From Planctomycetota bacterium (lineage in GTDB: Bacteria; Planctomycetota; Planctomycetia; Pirellulales; Pirellulaceae): 64,000 bases of DNA. The notes under the pieces were generated by a model. The model did no database searches. It saw only the letters and a list, made by a program, of their open reading frames with translations, and was not told the origin of the DNA. Location: contig VGZA01000018.1 of assembly GCA_016872775.1 (NCBI GenBank), positions 39,700 through 103,699 of the forward strand. The letters are read 5' to 3'. Shown piece after piece: positions 25,394 through 37,800 of this stretch (position 1 is the stretch's first letter; each line of letters opens with the position of its first letter). Position numbers and translations under genes: made by a program.

Positions 25394-27173
25394 CCGGCAA
25401 CTCCCATTCCGCCAATCGGGTAGCAAGCATCAGAGCCATCGCGCCGCCACGTGCATCCCGACCCAGTATCGATTCGCGCTGCAAATAGTCCTGCAGGGAA
25501 GGCTGTTTGCCGGTCCCGGTGCAGACATCGACGAGCGTTCCGTCGGATCCAATCCGGCGCCGGATGCCGTCCCAGGCGCGACGCAGTACCGGGTCGAACT
25601 TGGATCGGTCGATCCAGCCAGCCTGCATGCCCTCGATCAGTGTCCAGGCAATCATACAAGTACAGGAGAGTTCGGCATAGGACTCGGGACGGTCAACGAC
25701 CTGATGCCACATGCCGTTCGCATCTTGATGCGCCAGCAGCGCATCCAGGTGGCGTCGCGACCTGTCGGCGAGCTGGTCCCGCCAGGGATCGCCGACGGGC
25801 CACTCCGCCAGGCAAAGTGCCAGACCCAATGCGGCAAAACCGTTTCCTCGCCCCCAGGCGGCGTCGCATAGCGGCGAATGGCGCAGCAGACCGTCCTCGC
25901 GCTCCAGCAGTCGCAGCATCGTTCGCAAATGGTTGCGGCAGGCATCGAAATATTTTTGTTCCTCGGTCAATCCGCCGACCGCCGCCAGCAACGGTCCGGC
26001 CATGAAGAGTGCGTCACTCATTTCCAGGTGGTGGGGAACGACGTCGCGAGCAGCCCCGCTTTCATCGAACGCCAGATCGGCCGCCCGTTTCGCCAGTTCG
26101 ATCCAACGCTGCCGGGCATCACCACGGGATCGTCGCGCCAATTCCGTAAACAACAGGTGTCCGGCCATCGCACTGCCGCTTTCGTTGGAAGCGAGCTTCG
26201 CGCCGCTGCGAAATGGCTCGGCAAGTCGCTCCGCATCCAGGCGCGAGACACCTCGGTCGAGAAACTCGTCACGCCGCATGCGAGCCCACAACGCCACGAC
26301 CGGGATGTACTCCACCGCCGGCAACTCGTGACCATAGTGCTCGGCAAGCTGGCTCGCAACTTCCGCCGCCGTTCTCGTGCGTCGCCGATCGATCTCCCGC
26401 GCAGCAGAGGAATGCTCGACCGGCGTCATGCTGCCCATCGCGGCCAGTAGTTCCCGCAGCGACCGCTCGGATACCCCTCGTTCATTCAATTGAACCGCTG
26501 GAATCGAACCGACGCCTGCCACGCGATTCGCCGGCAAGGCCATCGCCAGGCTCGACCCTTCGCGGGCCGGCTGCTGTTTGCCGGGAAACTGCTTTTCCAT
26601 GGCGGCGTGTAACCCACGTGTGGCCTCGCACGGCGTGATCGACCACGCCAGATCGTCATCCGAGCCACAAACAATGACCAGATCGACCGCCGCGATCCCC
26701 ATCCAGCGCCAGATGGAATGCGAACTCGCGGGGGAACTCCGGGAATAGGCCGGTCCCTCCGGTGGAAACACAAGCGTCGCATCGTCCACCGTGAGTGGAA
26801 CACCAAGGGCGGCGATACGGACGGCGGATCGCAATTCCATCCCCGCTTTGCTTTCCCACCAGCGAACCAAGGAGGCAACACGCGCCTGCGAATCGCCTGC
26901 TTCATTCGCAACAAGGACCACGCGCAATGGATCGCGTTCGTCTGCGTCCCAGTTCGTATCGAGCCAGACCTGGATCGGCTTCAGGTTGTGGTCGACTCCG
27001 ATCGCACGATCGTGTGCGGCAACCGATGCCGCCGTCATCCATGTAATGGCGACGGCGCCGAGAATATCGAAAAGTGGGAAGGTCGACGTGGTTCCCATCG
27101 GCATGCACGGCCGATTCGCACGCCGCAGCGGCAAGCACGATTTCCAACGTACCGCGATCGATGCCGTGTTCAT
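25386..27173 (-). CDS. GH88/GH105-like unsaturated glycuronyl hydrolase-related protein
   Basis: A 595-residue protein. The last 350 residues match the (alpha/alpha)6-barrel of GH88/GH105 hydrolases that cleave unsaturated uronic acids from pectin or glycosaminoglycan fragments. Visible motifs are HHLEMSDALFMAGPLL, AWGRGNGFAALGLAL and HQDANGMWHQVVDRPESYAELSCTCM. The N-terminal 240 residues form a separate module I cannot name. A likely signal sequence lies between residues 26 and 53; initiation at Met24 or Met26 would give a more standard signal peptide. The ATG overlaps the stop of the 1691-residue gene (ATGA), so translation is coupled and the two proteins probably act on the same carbohydrate outside the cytoplasm. 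Confidence 0.75.
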   Translation of the reverse strand: MNTASIAVRWKSCLPLRRANRPCMPMGTTSTFPLFDILGAVAITWMTAASVAAHDRAIGVDHNLKPIQVWLDTNWDADERDPLRVVLVANEAGDSQARVASLVRWWESKAGMELRSAVRIAALGVPLTVDDATLVFPPEGPAYSRSSPASSHSIWRWMGIAAVDLVIVCGSDDDLAWSITPCEATRGLHAAMEKQFPGKQQPAREGSSLAMALPANRVAGVGSIPAVQLNERGVSERSLRELLAAMGSMTPVEHSSAAREIDRRRTRTAAEVASQLAEHYGHELPAVEYIPVVALWARMRRDEFLDRGVSRLDAERLAEPFRSGAKLASNESGSAMAGHLLFTELARRSRGDARQRWIELAKRAADLAFDESGAARDVVPHHLEMSDALFMAGPLLAAVGGLTEEQKYFDACRNHLRTMLRLLEREDGLLRHSPLCDAAWGRGNGFAALGLALCLAEWPVGDPWRDQLADRSRRHLDALLAHQDANGMWHQVVDRPESYAELSCTCMIAWTLIEGMQAGWIDRSKFDPVLRRAWDGIRRRIGSDGTLVDVCTGTGKQPSLQDYLQRESILGRDARGGAMALMLATRLAEWELPGE

Positions 27174-30100
27174 TTCTTCCGCAGCGTGGCCAGATACTCC
27201 ACGACATCCAGCAGATCCTGGGCGGTCATCGTTTTCTGGAGATCGGCCGGCATCAGGGAGGTTTCGAGCTTCTTGATGGTTTCGACGTCACTTTTCTTGT
27301 AGGTCCGCTGCAGGGCGTCCGCCAGCTTGATCGTCACTTCCGCGTCGGTCTGGCTCACCAGCAACCCCATGGCCACATTTCCATCCTTCGACTCGATTGC
27401 ATACGTTTCAAAGCTGTGGCTGATTCCCGCGCTGGGATACAGGATCGATTCGAACAACGCCTGCCGGCTGAGCTTGGAACCGATTTCGGACAGGTTGGGA
27501 CCGACATCTTTGCCCTGTTGGTCAACCACATGGCACTTGGAGCACTCCGCGGTCTTCGCAAACAGCTGCCCGCCGCGTTGCGCATCGCCCTTTGCCTTGA
27601 TCAATTCGTCGATGGCGGGCAACGGGCGATCCTTCGCTGCGGGGACGGGAAACAATCGGACGGCCTCCGCTTTGATTTCGCCCCAAGGCGCCGCGTGCAA
27701 CAGGAACGCCGCCGCGGAGGTCAGTCGTTCGTCCAGTTGGCCGGCCTTGGCGAGGTTCAAAAGTTCCTGAGCTCCATTGCGTGTCGTGGCGATGGAACGT
27801 GTCGCCTGCCGCCGAAGTTCCAGATCGCGCTGTGCATTGACTACAATCGGCAAGAGCAATGGTACGATCCGGCCGTCGGCCGCAGTACCGAGTACCCGCG
27901 CGGTGCTTGTCGCGATGCGAGGATCCTCCTGGGAAAGGCCTCGCGATATCAGTTCGAGCTGGTTGCGGCCCATCAGGGCCCGCATGGCTTCGACGCCGAT
28001 CTGTTCATCGGTGTGCTTCTGCGCCATTTGCAGCAGTTCGGGAAAGCGTCGAGTCACATTGAATTTCGCGATCAGTTCCACGAAGGCGGCGGAACCTTGG
28101 ACGGCGGTCAGCACTTGCTCCAAGGCCGGCAACTTGTTGGGATCGCTCTCGATGTCGAACGCAGGGATACGGCGGGCCGCCTCCAGCACGACGGTAGCTC
28201 GGAGTTCCGCGTCACCCCGAAACGGGCCGAATGCCAGTTCGCTCAAGATATCGTTTCGCGACGGCGAGTTCTGAAAATCAAACGCCCGCAGATAACGCGG
28301 AATCTCGCCTGCGGATACGGCGCTCGATCGGATAATCTCCGCCAGCATCGCGGGAGTCGCAACGGCGCGCGATCGCCAGACAATGTCGCGGCCCGCCGGT
28401 GTATTCCAGTCGCGGACGCGCTCCAGCCAGGCCTGCAGGCAGGCATCCCACTGCCGATCGGCGCCAATCCCCAGCGCCTCCAGATACCAGCGATCACGAC
28501 CGTCGTGCTGTTCCGCCAACTGGGCCCAGAGCGACGCAGCTTTGGGATGCGACTGGAACCGCAGGGCAATCGCGCATTCCCGACGCACGGCGGCCGAGGG
28601 ATCGCGAACCAACGCTTCGACCAACGCTGGGATTTCAAGATCGAGCTGTCGAGCCAGGCGAAGCCCGACACACCTCAGATCCGGGTTTGCGTCCCCGATC
28701 GCCTGACGCACATATTCGGGCCCCCGCCCCGGAATCTTGCCGAGCAGCCAGAGGGCTCGCGCCCGCAGGCGAGGCTCCAATTCGCTTTTCCAAATCCGCG
28801 CCAGCACAGGTTCCGCACGCTCGCCCATCGCATGCAAAGCCGACCAGGCAAGATACCGCACCGCCAAATTCGGACTCTCCAGCGCCTTGGCTGCCCCCGT
28901 GTCGGACTGGAAGTCGAACGACGGAGCAACGTAGCGCGAACCAGGTGGCGCGATCCGAAATACCCTGCCGCGTTCCAGGTCGCCCGCGGCGTGACCGCCT
29001 ACACCTGGATCGTACCAGTCGGTCACAAACACCGATCCATCCGGAGCCACACAAACATCCGCGGGCCGGAACCAGTTGTCCCGCGCACCCTTGACCAAGT
29101 CAACCACTTCCGCCGAGTAGCCCGCCCCGCGAACCTGTGCGGGATACGCTCGCACGACATTCGGTCCGGCATCGCAGTGGATCACCTGATTCCAAAAGGC
29201 CTTCGGCAAAAGCCGCCCTTCGTAGACTGTAATTCCCGTCGGCGAACCGGCTCCCGTTTGTAGCAAGTTCGGAACGACCCCCGGGTCGTTCAAGTGCCAG
29301 TGGCGATAGGGGATCTCCTGCTCCAAATTGGTGCGCGGCGTGTTCCAGCCCGCGCCGGTGATTTCGTCGCGGTAGCCGTAATTACCGTACTCCATCACAA
29401 AATTGATCCGCACTCCACGGTTGCCGTCGTCATCATTGTCCGATTGCCAGAGGCCGCCATACGAGTCCACCGCGATTTCGTAGTTATTGCGAAAGTTGTG
29501 CGCCAGGACTTCAAAATGACTCCCATCCAGGTCGCAGCGGAACGGCATACCGCCGAAATACGGCTTACCATTGTCGACGACCGTATTCCCCGCGCGATCT
29601 ACGATCGGCTTTCCATCACGGTCACAGACTTTCTGACCGGTGTTGCCGAAATTCCAGTACAGCTTGCCATCCGGTCCAAACAGGAATGAATGTGCGGAAT
29701 GGTCGTGCTGCGGCTGGCCCGTATTAGAGAACAGAATCTCCTTCTTGTCGGGTCGATCGTCGCCGTCCTCGTCCGTGAATACGAGGATATTCGGTGAGGC
29801 GGACACGATAATCTTGCGCCCGAGCACGCAGATGCCCATGGCCGAGTCGACGTCGGTACCCTGGTAGAAAACAGTCTGTTTGTCGGCTTTCCCATCGTGA
29901 TCGGAATCCTCCAGAATCAGGATTCGGTCGCCCTCGGGTCGTTTCCCTTTGTGAGCACGGTAGTTCATGACTTCGCAAACCCAGACGCGTCCTCGGTGGT
30001 CGATATCGAGGTTGGTGACGTTCCGGATCTCGGGCTCTGAACTGAACAGAGTCGCTTCCAGACCGTCAGCAACATCGAGACCGGCAACCGCCTCGGCGGC

Positions 30101-32245
30101 GTCTCGACTGGCGCTGTTGGCTTTCCCACTTTGCGTCACAAGTGCATCGGGGCGAGTCGTGAAGACCAGGAACTGTACGGAACTCGCCCCCCCATCGCCC
30201 TGGTCGGTGCCACCGTTATCGAGGCCGGCGCGCGCTTGAAACCGAAGGACATCCGGCGGCAGGTCAAATGCAATCAGCGAATTTGCGTGCGTGCCGATTC
30301 CGTACTCCACAGGCGACCCGGCGATCTTGAGCGGGCCACCACCGGCATTCTTGTCGACGCGGACCTGTCCCCAATCGGTTGTGGCCGCCTTCCAGCGTAT
30401 TTCGGTGAGCTTCTTCACACCCTGCGCCGTGACCAGACGCGGCTCGGCCCAGTCGGCCCAGTCGCAGGAGAAATCATTGCCGCCGTCGGTCACGACGAGG
30501 TAGAGTTCTCGAGCGCCGCGGATATCGACGTCAACGTTGACTGCATGGCCGGCGGTGGCGGACGTAACCATTTCCGTTTGAAAGACCGGTTTCGGGGACG
30601 CGTCCTTCCGTCCGGCTCCGCGGCTAACGGCGCTGGTTTTGTCGCTGGCCGGGAGTCGCAGGCGCTTGCGAACCGATTCACGGTCGAACTTTTCCGGCGG
30701 TGGATAGTCCTGGTTCTTCTCCAGATCCTCCAGTGACACGGTGGCCGCCTCGACGCCGTCCGCGGGAACTTCATGTTTCGCGCACCAGGCAATGGCGTTC
30801 AACATCAGCTTGCGGAAGTTCGGCTCTCCCCAGTTCCAATGGTCGTGACCGCCGGTGAAACCGAATCCGCGCCCGCCATTCTTGCGCTCGGCCGCCCACG
30901 CGACATGCTGGGGCTCTTTGCGCGCGATCGCGGCACGTACGTGCGGATTACCACTGTGCGGTCCGTCGCCGCGTTGCAACGTCTCGTCGGGAGGCAGATC
31001 GGTCAAGATCGGCGTCACGCCCTCCATCTTCGGGCGGAACCGCATGTGGTAATACCATTCGTCATTGATCGAGAATGGCTTGACGCCACGCGCGATCGGA
31101 TGGTCTGGAAATTTGTTGAATTTCGCCGTCCAGTGCGGATTGACCGACCAGTTCATTTCGAAATAGCCACCAATCCAGTCGAGGAACCGGTCCCCGGCCT
31201 CGCCTTTCGTCATTTCCACCGCGTAGTGGATGCAGACGATGCCGACTCCCTTCTGGGCCAGAGCGTCAACCTCCGCCAGATGGGGCACGACCATATGCCC
31301 GGCTCCGCCGTCGCTGTACATCACGACACAGTCCGCACCATCAAAAACCTTTTTATCTTCCGGCCAGCCGTGCTTCACGACCAGCGCCTCGATGTTGCAG
31401 TTGCTCTTGTTCAGCGCATCGGCCAGGATCATGCAGCCCGCATAATGTTCATGAGCGCCATAACCGTGGCTGGGCTTGCCGGAGACGAGTACGACCTTTT
31501 TCTTTCCGGAACTGCTTCCCGAGGGCGCGGCGGCCGCCGGCAGCCGTTTCAGGCGAATATTGCGGAACTGCACCTTCATCGGCGGGCCGGCGTGTAATTG
31601 CAGCGCCAACACCCCCTTGTCACGCCGTTGTTTCTGGTCCTCGTCCGTCAGTTCGCAGGTCACGTTCCCGTTGATCATGTGCCGGAACTGAAACCCGTTG
31701 ACGACAATATGGTAGTTGTTCCAGTCCTCTTTCTTGATCTTCGATTGCAGCGTTTTCGAGTCGCCGACCGTGCCGACAACCTTGGGCTTGCTGTCGTCCC
31801 CGACGATTGTCTTTTCACCGCGATTGGCCAGAATGCCGCGGAACCGCTCGCCGTAGCAGATTCCGGAATACGTATCTCCGGAGTCGATGTCGGCCTGATA
31901 GCCACCGATGACCCACTTTTCGTTCGGTACCTCAAAACTACGGTACTGAATCCCGGAATTCCCGCCCACAATCCGGTACTCGCATTTCAGCTCAAAGTTC
32001 GCGGTCTCGCCCTTTCTCCAGACAAGAAAGGTATTGCCGCTGGTTGGATTGTCGGCCGTCGTCTGGCCGGTGATCGTGCCGTCCTCGACCTTCCAGAACT
32101 TCGGATTGCCGTCCCAACCGTCCAGCGACTTGCCGTCGAAGATCGACTCGAACCCGTCGTCGTCAGCGGCGTCGGCGGCCGTATCCGCCACACTGGAAAA
32201 AGGGATCAGCAGTCCGAGACAAAGCCAGGCAAAACGCAATTGCAT
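27170..32245 (-). CDS. Five-module secreted protein: DUF1080, ThuA, NPCBM, PVC dehydrogenase-like propeller/HEAT, cytochrome c
   Basis: A 1691-residue exported protein with a signal peptide (1-20). Domains in order are: DUF1080/3-keto-disaccharide hydrolase-like lectin fold (about 31-235, [15 protein letters not shown]), ThuA-like (about 247-490, [17 protein letters not shown]), NPCBM carbohydrate-binding module (about 570-715), PVC-type seven-bladed propeller (about 740-1110, VANLDID-type strands ending at [11 protein letters not shown]), HEAT repeats (about 1120-1530), and a C-terminal haem c domain with CSKCH at 1568. DUF1080 proteins are linked to 3-keto-glycoside turnover, so an oxidative sugar-degrading role is plausible. 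GGAGG lies 7 nt before the ATG. It is the first gene of a coupled operon with the GH88/GH105-like hydrolase. Confidence 0.85.
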   Translation of the reverse strand: MQLRFAWLCLGLLIPFSSVADTAADAADDDGFESIFDGKSLDGWDGNPKFWKVEDGTITGQTTADNPTSGNTFLVWRKGETANFELKCEYRIVGGNSGIQYRSFEVPNEKWVIGGYQADIDSGDTYSGICYGERFRGILANRGEKTIVGDDSKPKVVGTVGDSKTLQSKIKKEDWNNYHIVVNGFQFRHMINGNVTCELTDEDQKQRRDKGVLALQLHAGPPMKVQFRNIRLKRLPAAAAPSGSSSGKKKVVLVSGKPSHGYGAHEHYAGCMILADALNKSNCNIEALVVKHGWPEDKKVFDGADCVVMYSDGGAGHMVVPHLAEVDALAQKGVGIVCIHYAVEMTKGEAGDRFLDWIGGYFEMNWSVNPHWTAKFNKFPDHPIARGVKPFSINDEWYYHMRFRPKMEGVTPILTDLPPDETLQRGDGPHSGNPHVRAAIARKEPQHVAWAAERKNGGRGFGFTGGHDHWNWGEPNFRKLMLNAIAWCAKHEVPADGVEAATVSLEDLEKNQDYPPPEKFDRESVRKRLRLPASDKTSAVSRGAGRKDASPKPVFQTEMVTSATAGHAVNVDVDIRGARELYLVVTDGGNDFSCDWADWAEPRLVTAQGVKKLTEIRWKAATTDWGQVRVDKNAGGGPLKIAGSPVEYGIGTHANSLIAFDLPPDVLRFQARAGLDNGGTDQGDGGASSVQFLVFTTRPDALVTQSGKANSASRDAAEAVAGLDVADGLEATLFSSEPEIRNVTNLDIDHRGRVWVCEVMNYRAHKGKRPEGDRILILEDSDHDGKADKQTVFYQGTDVDSAMGICVLGRKIIVSASPNILVFTDEDGDDRPDKKEILFSNTGQPQHDHSAHSFLFGPDGKLYWNFGNTGQKVCDRDGKPIVDRAGNTVVDNGKPYFGGMPFRCDLDGSHFEVLAHNFRNNYEIAVDSYGGLWQSDNDDDGNRGVRINFVMEYGNYGYRDEITGAGWNTPRTNLEQEIPYRHWHLNDPGVVPNLLQTGAGSPTGITVYEGRLLPKAFWNQVIHCDAGPNVVRAYPAQVRGAGYSAEVVDLVKGARDNWFRPADVCVAPDGSVFVTDWYDPGVGGHAAGDLERGRVFRIAPPGSRYVAPSFDFQSDTGAAKALESPNLAVRYLAWSALHAMGERAEPVLARIWKSELEPRLRARALWLLGKIPGRGPEYVRQAIGDANPDLRCVGLRLARQLDLEIPALVEALVRDPSAAVRRECAIALRFQSHPKAASLWAQLAEQHDGRDRWYLEALGIGADRQWDACLQAWLERVRDWNTPAGRDIVWRSRAVATPAMLAEIIRSSAVSAGEIPRYLRAFDFQNSPSRNDILSELAFGPFRGDAELRATVVLEAARRIPAFDIESDPNKLPALEQVLTAVQGSAAFVELIAKFNVTRRFPELLQMAQKHTDEQIGVEAMRALMGRNQLELISRGLSQEDPRIATSTARVLGTAADGRIVPLLLPIVVNAQRDLELRRQATRSIATTRNGAQELLNLAKAGQLDERLTSAAAFLLHAAPWGEIKAEAVRLFPVPAAKDRPLPAIDELIKAKGDAQRGGQLFAKTAECSKCHVVDQQGKDVGPNLSEIGSKLSRQALFESILYPSAGISHSFETYAIESKDGNVAMGLLVSQTDAEVTIKLADALQRTYKKSDVETIKKLETSLMPADLQKTMTAQDLLDVVEYLATLRKK

Positions 32246-32299
32246 TTGAAAACCTCCGGTGCAAAACCCGCTGGGTAATTGTCGCGATCCCCAACGATA

Positions 32300-32319
32300 A
32301 CGGGCGGCCGCTCGCCCGT
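32300..32319. other. Hairpin upstream of the 1691-residue gene
   Basis: ACGGGCG and CGCCCGT pair around a 6-nt loop, 55 nt before the start codon on the minus strand. It could be a leader structure of the operon or a terminator for the DUF1501 transcript. No T tract follows. Confidence 0.3.
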
Positions 32320-32341
32320 CAAATCGGCGGGGGGAATCTTA

Positions 32342-32435
32342 CGTAACTCGAAACTTGTTTCGAGCCGTCGAGCACAACTAGAAACAAGTTTCGAGCTACG
32401 TCGGTTTCGAGCTACATACGTTTCGAGCTACGCCA
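32342..32435. repeat. Inverted repeat plus three 16-bp tandem units
   Basis: A 20-bp left arm at 32342-32361 and a right arm at 32381-32400 are inverted copies with one mismatch. From 32388 a unit beginning GTTTCGAGCTAC recurs at 32404 and 32420, an exact 16-bp period. The last unit supplies the TAG stop of the DUF1501 gene (complement 32428-32430). Confidence 0.75.
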
Positions 32436-33900
32436 GCAGGCCTTTCACGACATTGCCGTGCACGTCGGTCAGGCGAAAATCGCGGCCCTGGAATCGGAAC
32501 GTAAGCCGCGTGTGGTCGATTCCAAGGCAATGCAGGATCGTCGCGTTCCAGTCATGTACATGCACCGGATCGCGGACGATGTTGTAGCAGTAGTCGTCGG
32601 TTTCGCCGTAGCTGATTCCCGGGCGAATGCCTCCGCCGGCGGCCCAAAGCGTGAAACAGCGACCGTGGTGATCACGGCCGTAGTTGTCTTTCGTGAGCGC
32701 GCCTTGGCTGTAGACGGTGCGGCCGAATTCACCGCCCCAGATGACGAGCGTCTCGTTCAACAACCCGCGCTGCTTCAGATCCATGACCAGGGCGGCACTG
32801 GCGCGATCCACGTCGCGGCACTGGCCGCGAATCTGCGCGGGGAGGCTGCCGTGTTGATCCCACCCGCGGTGCATCAACTGCACGAACCGCACGCCCCGCT
32901 CGACCATCCTGCGTGCAAGCAGGCAATTGCGTGCGAATCCACCGTCGGCACCACTTTCGTCGACGCCGTACATATCAATGATATTCCGCGGTTCGTCGGA
33001 CAAATCGGTCAATGCCGGAACGGACGCCTGCATTCGGAACGCCATCTCGTACTGGGCGATCCGCGCCGAGATCTCAGGATCGCCCACGGCTTGAACGGCA
33101 ATCCCGTTGAGTTGATTAACGCCATCCAGCATGCTGCGACGGGACTGCTCGTCGATTCCCGGGGGATTGGACAGGTAGAGTACGGGGTCACTGGAACTGC
33201 GGAAGCGAACTCCCTGGTGCTCGCTGGGGATGAAGCCACTACCCCAAAGGCGCGAAAAAATCGGCTGGTCGGTTTTGTTACCGCTCCCCTGGGAGATCAT
33301 CACGATGAACGCCGGCAGATTGTCGGTTTCCGATCCCAATCCATAGCTCAGCCAGGCACCCAGGCTCGGCCGCCCCGGCTGCTGCGAACCCGTCTGCAGG
33401 AATGTAATCGCCGGGTCATGATTGATCGCCTCGGTATTCAACGTCTTGATCACGGCGATCTCGTCGACCACTCGCGCGGTATGGGGCAACAATTCGCTGA
33501 CCCAAGTGCCGCAATTTCCGTGTTGCGCGAACGAAAAAATCGGCGCGGCGCACGGAAAAGAACTCTGGCCGGCGGTCATCCCGGTCACACGTTGGCCCAT
33601 GCGGACGCTGGCAGGCAGTTCGGTTCCGTTGAGTTCGCGCAGGCGAGCTTTGTAATCCAATAAATCGATGTGCGAAGGGCCGCCAGACATGCAGAGGTAG
33701 ATAACCCGTTTGGCTCGCGCGGGAAAATGGGTTTGCGCGAGAATTCCATCGCGTCCCGTCGATTGAAGCTGGTTGGCTGCCACTTCCGGACGACTTGTGA
33801 GTGTCGCCAGGGCGGCGAGCCCCAGACTGGTCGTCGAGTCCCTGAGAAATGCACGTCGTTGGATTGCCTTTTCCACCACGGTCGGATTGCGATCTGCCAT
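32428..33900 (-). CDS. DUF1501 family exported protein (sulfatase-like fold)
   Basis: A 490-residue DUF1501 protein, a family very abundant in planctomycetes and related to the alkaline phosphatase/sulfatase fold. The N-terminus [22 protein letters not shown] carries a twin-arginine export signal. Family motifs include [37 protein letters not shown] and [17 protein letters not shown]. Function is unknown. These proteins are usually encoded directly after a PSD1 cytochrome gene; here the PSD1 gene is upstream on the same strand, but a 681-nt gene on the opposite strand lies between them. The stop codon comes from a tandem repeat unit. Confidence 0.92.
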   Translation of the reverse strand: MADRNPTVVEKAIQRRAFLRDSTTSLGLAALATLTSRPEVAANQLQSTGRDGILAQTHFPARAKRVIYLCMSGGPSHIDLLDYKARLRELNGTELPASVRMGQRVTGMTAGQSSFPCAAPIFSFAQHGNCGTWVSELLPHTARVVDEIAVIKTLNTEAINHDPAITFLQTGSQQPGRPSLGAWLSYGLGSETDNLPAFIVMISQGSGNKTDQPIFSRLWGSGFIPSEHQGVRFRSSSDPVLYLSNPPGIDEQSRRSMLDGVNQLNGIAVQAVGDPEISARIAQYEMAFRMQASVPALTDLSDEPRNIIDMYGVDESGADGGFARNCLLARRMVERGVRFVQLMHRGWDQHGSLPAQIRGQCRDVDRASAALVMDLKQRGLLNETLVIWGGEFGRTVYSQGALTKDNYGRDHHGRCFTLWAAGGGIRPGISYGETDDYCYNIVRDPVHVHDWNATILHCLGIDHTRLTFRFQGRDFRLTDVHGNVVKGLLA

Positions 33901-34118
33901 TCCGTCTGGTCCTTGTCGATGCGGGACAATGTGCGATTACGATACGCCAGGTTCGACCGGCATGCAATCGGCGTGCGGCGCGGCTGGGCTTGCAATCGGT
34001 CGGTTGTGGCGGCAAGATGAAGTCGTTGCTGCGGAAGTCTCGCGCGTCGCATACGATATGCGGCAGCGGTCACTGGCAACGCCCCTGTTCGATCCAATCT
34101 GTTCTACATCGAGTTCCC

Positions 34119-34799
34119 ATGGAAACGCCCAATCCCGCGGATGTTCCGAACAAGTTCTCCGACAGCCCCTATGCAACCGCCGGTCAACCGCTGACCGGTC
34201 GCAGCAGCCGAAGCAGCTTCACCGCGATCGGCTGGATCGGGATCGTCATGGGCGGGCTTGGTCTCTTGACGTCGGAAATGGGCATGGCCATTTTTGAGAT
34301 TCAGCCGATGATGCTCGAGTTTCAAAAGAGCATGCTGAAATCCCTGCCGCCGGCGCAGCGGGAGGCGCAGATCAAGATGCAGGAGGATATTGTCGCGGCG
34401 ATGTCGGATTCGATGATTCCGCAAATGGCGAACAATATCTTCAAATTCATCATCGAAATCGGCCTGATTGTGGGCTCGATCTGTGTGTTGAAGCGGCGTT
34501 CACGATCGTTCGCTGTCTGGGCGTTTGTGGGGGCGATTGTGAGCGATCTTTGTTCGGCCGCATTGCAGATTTACATCCAGCTTCAAATGTCGGAGGTGAT
34601 GTCGAAAGGAATGCAGGAGATGATGCAGGCGCAAGGCAATGCCAACGCCCCCGACATGTCGGGGTTTGCGCGAATGATGGCGATGGTGGGCGCGGTATTT
34701 GGCGTTGTGATCGTGCTGGGCAAGCTTGGTTTTTACGCCTGGGCGATCAGTTTTCTTAACCGCGATTCGACGCGCCAGGAGTTCGAGGCCGCCGACTAA
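34119..34799 (+). CDS. Four-helix membrane protein, unknown function
   Basis: A 226-residue protein. After a polar 35-residue N-terminus, hydrophobic helices are predicted at about 36-56, 105-125, 132-155 and 185-210. Between the first two is an amphipathic, Met- and Gln-rich segment, and another Met-rich stretch (MSEVMSKGMQEMMQAQ) lies between the third and fourth. I do not recognise a family. It is transcribed against its two neighbours and ends 36 nt before the 3' end of the convergent PSD1 gene. The frame extends upstream, but the ATG at 34119 gives the most protein-like start. Confidence 0.72.
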   Translation: METPNPADVPNKFSDSPYATAGQPLTGRSSRSSFTAIGWIGIVMGGLGLLTSEMGMAIFEIQPMMLEFQKSMLKSLPPAQREAQIKMQEDIVAAMSDSMIPQMANNIFKFIIEIGLIVGSICVLKRRSRSFAVWAFVGAIVSDLCSAALQIYIQLQMSEVMSKGMQEMMQAQGNANAPDMSGFARMMAMVGAVFGVVIVLGKLGFYAWAISFLNRDSTRQEFEAAD

Positions 34800-34835
34800 C
34801 GCCGAATCGGGACGCGGCTGGTCGGCCGGTTCCAC

Positions 34836-37800
34836 TCAGTTTCGCGTCACGGTCTCGTCGAGGTTGAGCAGCACGCTCGCGACCAAGGCCCAGGCGGCAA
34901 GTTCGTTGGGGTCGAGCGTATCATCGGCGGGGGACTCACCGACGCGGAGCACTTCCCTGACGCGCGGATCGGTTTGGGCGGTCTCCCGCTGCCGCTGGTA
35001 GATCCCCGCAATCACTTCGATTTCCGCGGGGCGCGGCTTGCGGGCCAATACCAATTGAAATGCATGACCGACTCGTTGCGGCAATTCGGGGCCGCTTTCC
35101 CGCAGGATGCGCTCCGCCAGCTTGCGTGCCGCTTCCACGTACGTCGGATCGTTCATCAGGATCAGTGCCTGGAGCGGCGTATTGGTGCGTGCCCTTCGAA
35201 CCACGCAGGTTTCCCGATCAGGAGCATCGAACGCAACCAGCGTCGGCGGTGGAGCCGTTCGTTTCCAGAATGTGTACATCGTTCGCCGATACAGGTCACG
35301 GCCGTGGCTCTGCGAATATTCCTGCGCCGTCCAGTTCTTGCCGTCCGCGCGCGAAGCCAGTTCCTCCCAGATTCCGGGCGGCTGATACGGGGATACGCTC
35401 GCACCACCAATGCGTCGGTCGAGCAATCCGCTGACCGCAAGTGCCTGATCGCGTATAAATTCCGCCGGCAAGCGGATCCTGCCACCGCGAGCGAGCAGCC
35501 GGTTCTCAGGGTCGCGAGCATACCCGTTTCGTGTCACTATCGATTGCTGCCGATAGGTTTCGCTGGTGACCAATAACCGGACCAGTGCCTTGAGATTCCA
35601 GGGGGTGCCTGCCACCGATTCTCCTGTGCGGAATTCGATCGCCAGCCAGTCCAGCAGTTGCGGGTGCGAGGGCGGTTCGCCCTGGGCCCCGAAGTCCTCT
35701 GCCGTCTTGACCAAGCCGGTTCCGAAGAACGCCTGCCAATAACGATTGACGAGAACGCGCGTCGTGAGCGGGTGGGAGGAATGAACCAGCCACTGCGCCA
35801 GCCCCAGCCGGTTGGCTGCCGCTCCATCGGGAAGCGGCGGCAGGAATGCCGGCACCGCCGCTTGGACTCGATCGGCGGGTCGATCGTACTGTCCGCGTAC
35901 CAGAAGAAATGTCTCTCGTGGTTTCTCCATCTCCTGCATCACCATCGCTGTGGGCACTTCCGCCTCCAGCCGTTGCAACTGCTTCGCCAATGCCTCGCGT
36001 TCCGCTTTCAAGCGTTTGCCGGCATCGGAAACAGTGCCGCGAAAGTATCGGCGCAACTCGTTCAACTCGTCGGGAGACCGGCTGGTTCTCTCCTTCCTCA
36101 AAGCGTTCACGATCGCGGCCGGCAGGCCATCGCCACGCGGGTCGGTGGCATTCGTCACCAGCACGCGAAATCGGCCGGCCTGATGCCGCGCATATTGGGA
36201 TTGGAATTCCAGCCTTACTTCGAGAACATCCTCGGGAGTGAAATCGATCGGATCGGCCAGGACAAACACGGCATGGTGTGGTTTGCCTGTCTCCGGATAG
36301 ATGCCCCAGCCGCTTGCTGGCTGGTCATCAATCGCCTGTTCGACGCCGAACCCCGGCTGGTTGAAGCTGGCGCTGGCCGCGGCAATTCGACGACCCTGCG
36401 GAGCCTGGCCGCCGGTCGACGCGCTTACGGCAACCGTCGTCAAAACCAGATTGCCGTTTTCCGAGCGGCCGGGGCCCTGATTTTTCAGATTCTTGTCGGG
36501 AAGAAATTCCACGCGCAGACCGGTCACTCGGGATAACGGCAAGCGGGAACGGATCTCGTAGGTATCGGTGGCGGCATTCTCTCCCTCGACGACCCAGGAG
36601 CTATCTTGTGCATCAAAGCGGATCGTCGCTCCCGCGGCGGACTTGACGGCCGCCTCCGGAATTCCGGTCCAACCAGGCTGGGTACGCGTGGCATCTTTTT
36701 CCCAGGCGGCCTGCTCCCGGTCCCGATCGGGATGATCCTCGGTGAGTTCGCGATCCACCGCGGAGATTCGGGCGGTCACTTCGTCGATTTCCGCCTGCTG
36801 TGACGCCGTCGGGACCTTGACCAGCGGCGCCGCGTTGCCCTTGCTGCCATCCAGTCCGTTTTCCGGGACATTATGGAAGAAGGCAAACAGCTGATAGTAC
36901 TCTTTTTGCGTGAGTGGGTCGTATTTGTGATCGTGGCACTGGCTGCAGCCCACCGTCAGCCCCAGGAAAACGGTGCCGGTCGTATTGACTCTGTCGACGA
37001 TGTAAGCCGTGTGATATTCCTGGGGAATCGCGCCGCCCTCGAAATTGATCATATGGTTGCGATGAAACCCGCTGGCCACGCGCTGCGCGAGCGACGGATT
37101 CGGGAGCAGATCGCCCGCAAGTTGATCGACGATAAACTGATCGAACGGCAAGTTGCGGTTGAAGGCATCGATGACCCACTCGCGCCATCGCGTCATGTCC
37201 CGACCGCTGTCGATGTGGTAGCCATGGGTGTCGGCAAAACGCGCGGCATCAAGCCAGTCGAGTGCCATTCGTTCGCCGAAATGCGGATTTTCGAGTAACC
37301 GATCGACCAGTCGCTCGTAGGCATGCGGACCCTCGTCAAGGAGATACTCCTCGACCTGCGCGGGAGTCGGTGGCAGGCCGAGCAGGTCGAGATAGACGCG
37401 ACGTACGAGCGTTACCGGATCCGCGGGTGGGGACGGGGCAAGGCCGGCAGCTTGCATGCGGTTCAACACGAATCGGTCGACTGCGTTCCGTCCCCAGCGG
37501 TCGTCGGCGATCTCGGGCAGTTGTGGTCGTCGGGGTGTGACGAAGGCCCAGTGCGTGTCGTAATTCGCGCCCTGTTCGATCCAGGCCACCAGGATCCTCC
37601 GTTCCTCTTCGCTCAGAGTCTTGCCGGAATCCGGAGGGGGCATGCGGTGGTCAGGATCCGGCGCCGTGATGCGCCGTACCATTTCACTTTGATCCGGCTG
37701 TCCGGCGACAATGGGTATCCGCCCGCTTTCCGCGGCGCGCGTCGCGCCCTCGACGACGTCCAGCCTCAACACCGCTTGACGTTCGGCGGCATCCGGACCG

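Noticed and set aside
27074..29263. Long plus-strand frame (729 codons) opposite the 1691-residue gene
   Set aside because: It is antisense to a well-supported multi-domain protein and has no family features; high GC leaves antisense frames open.
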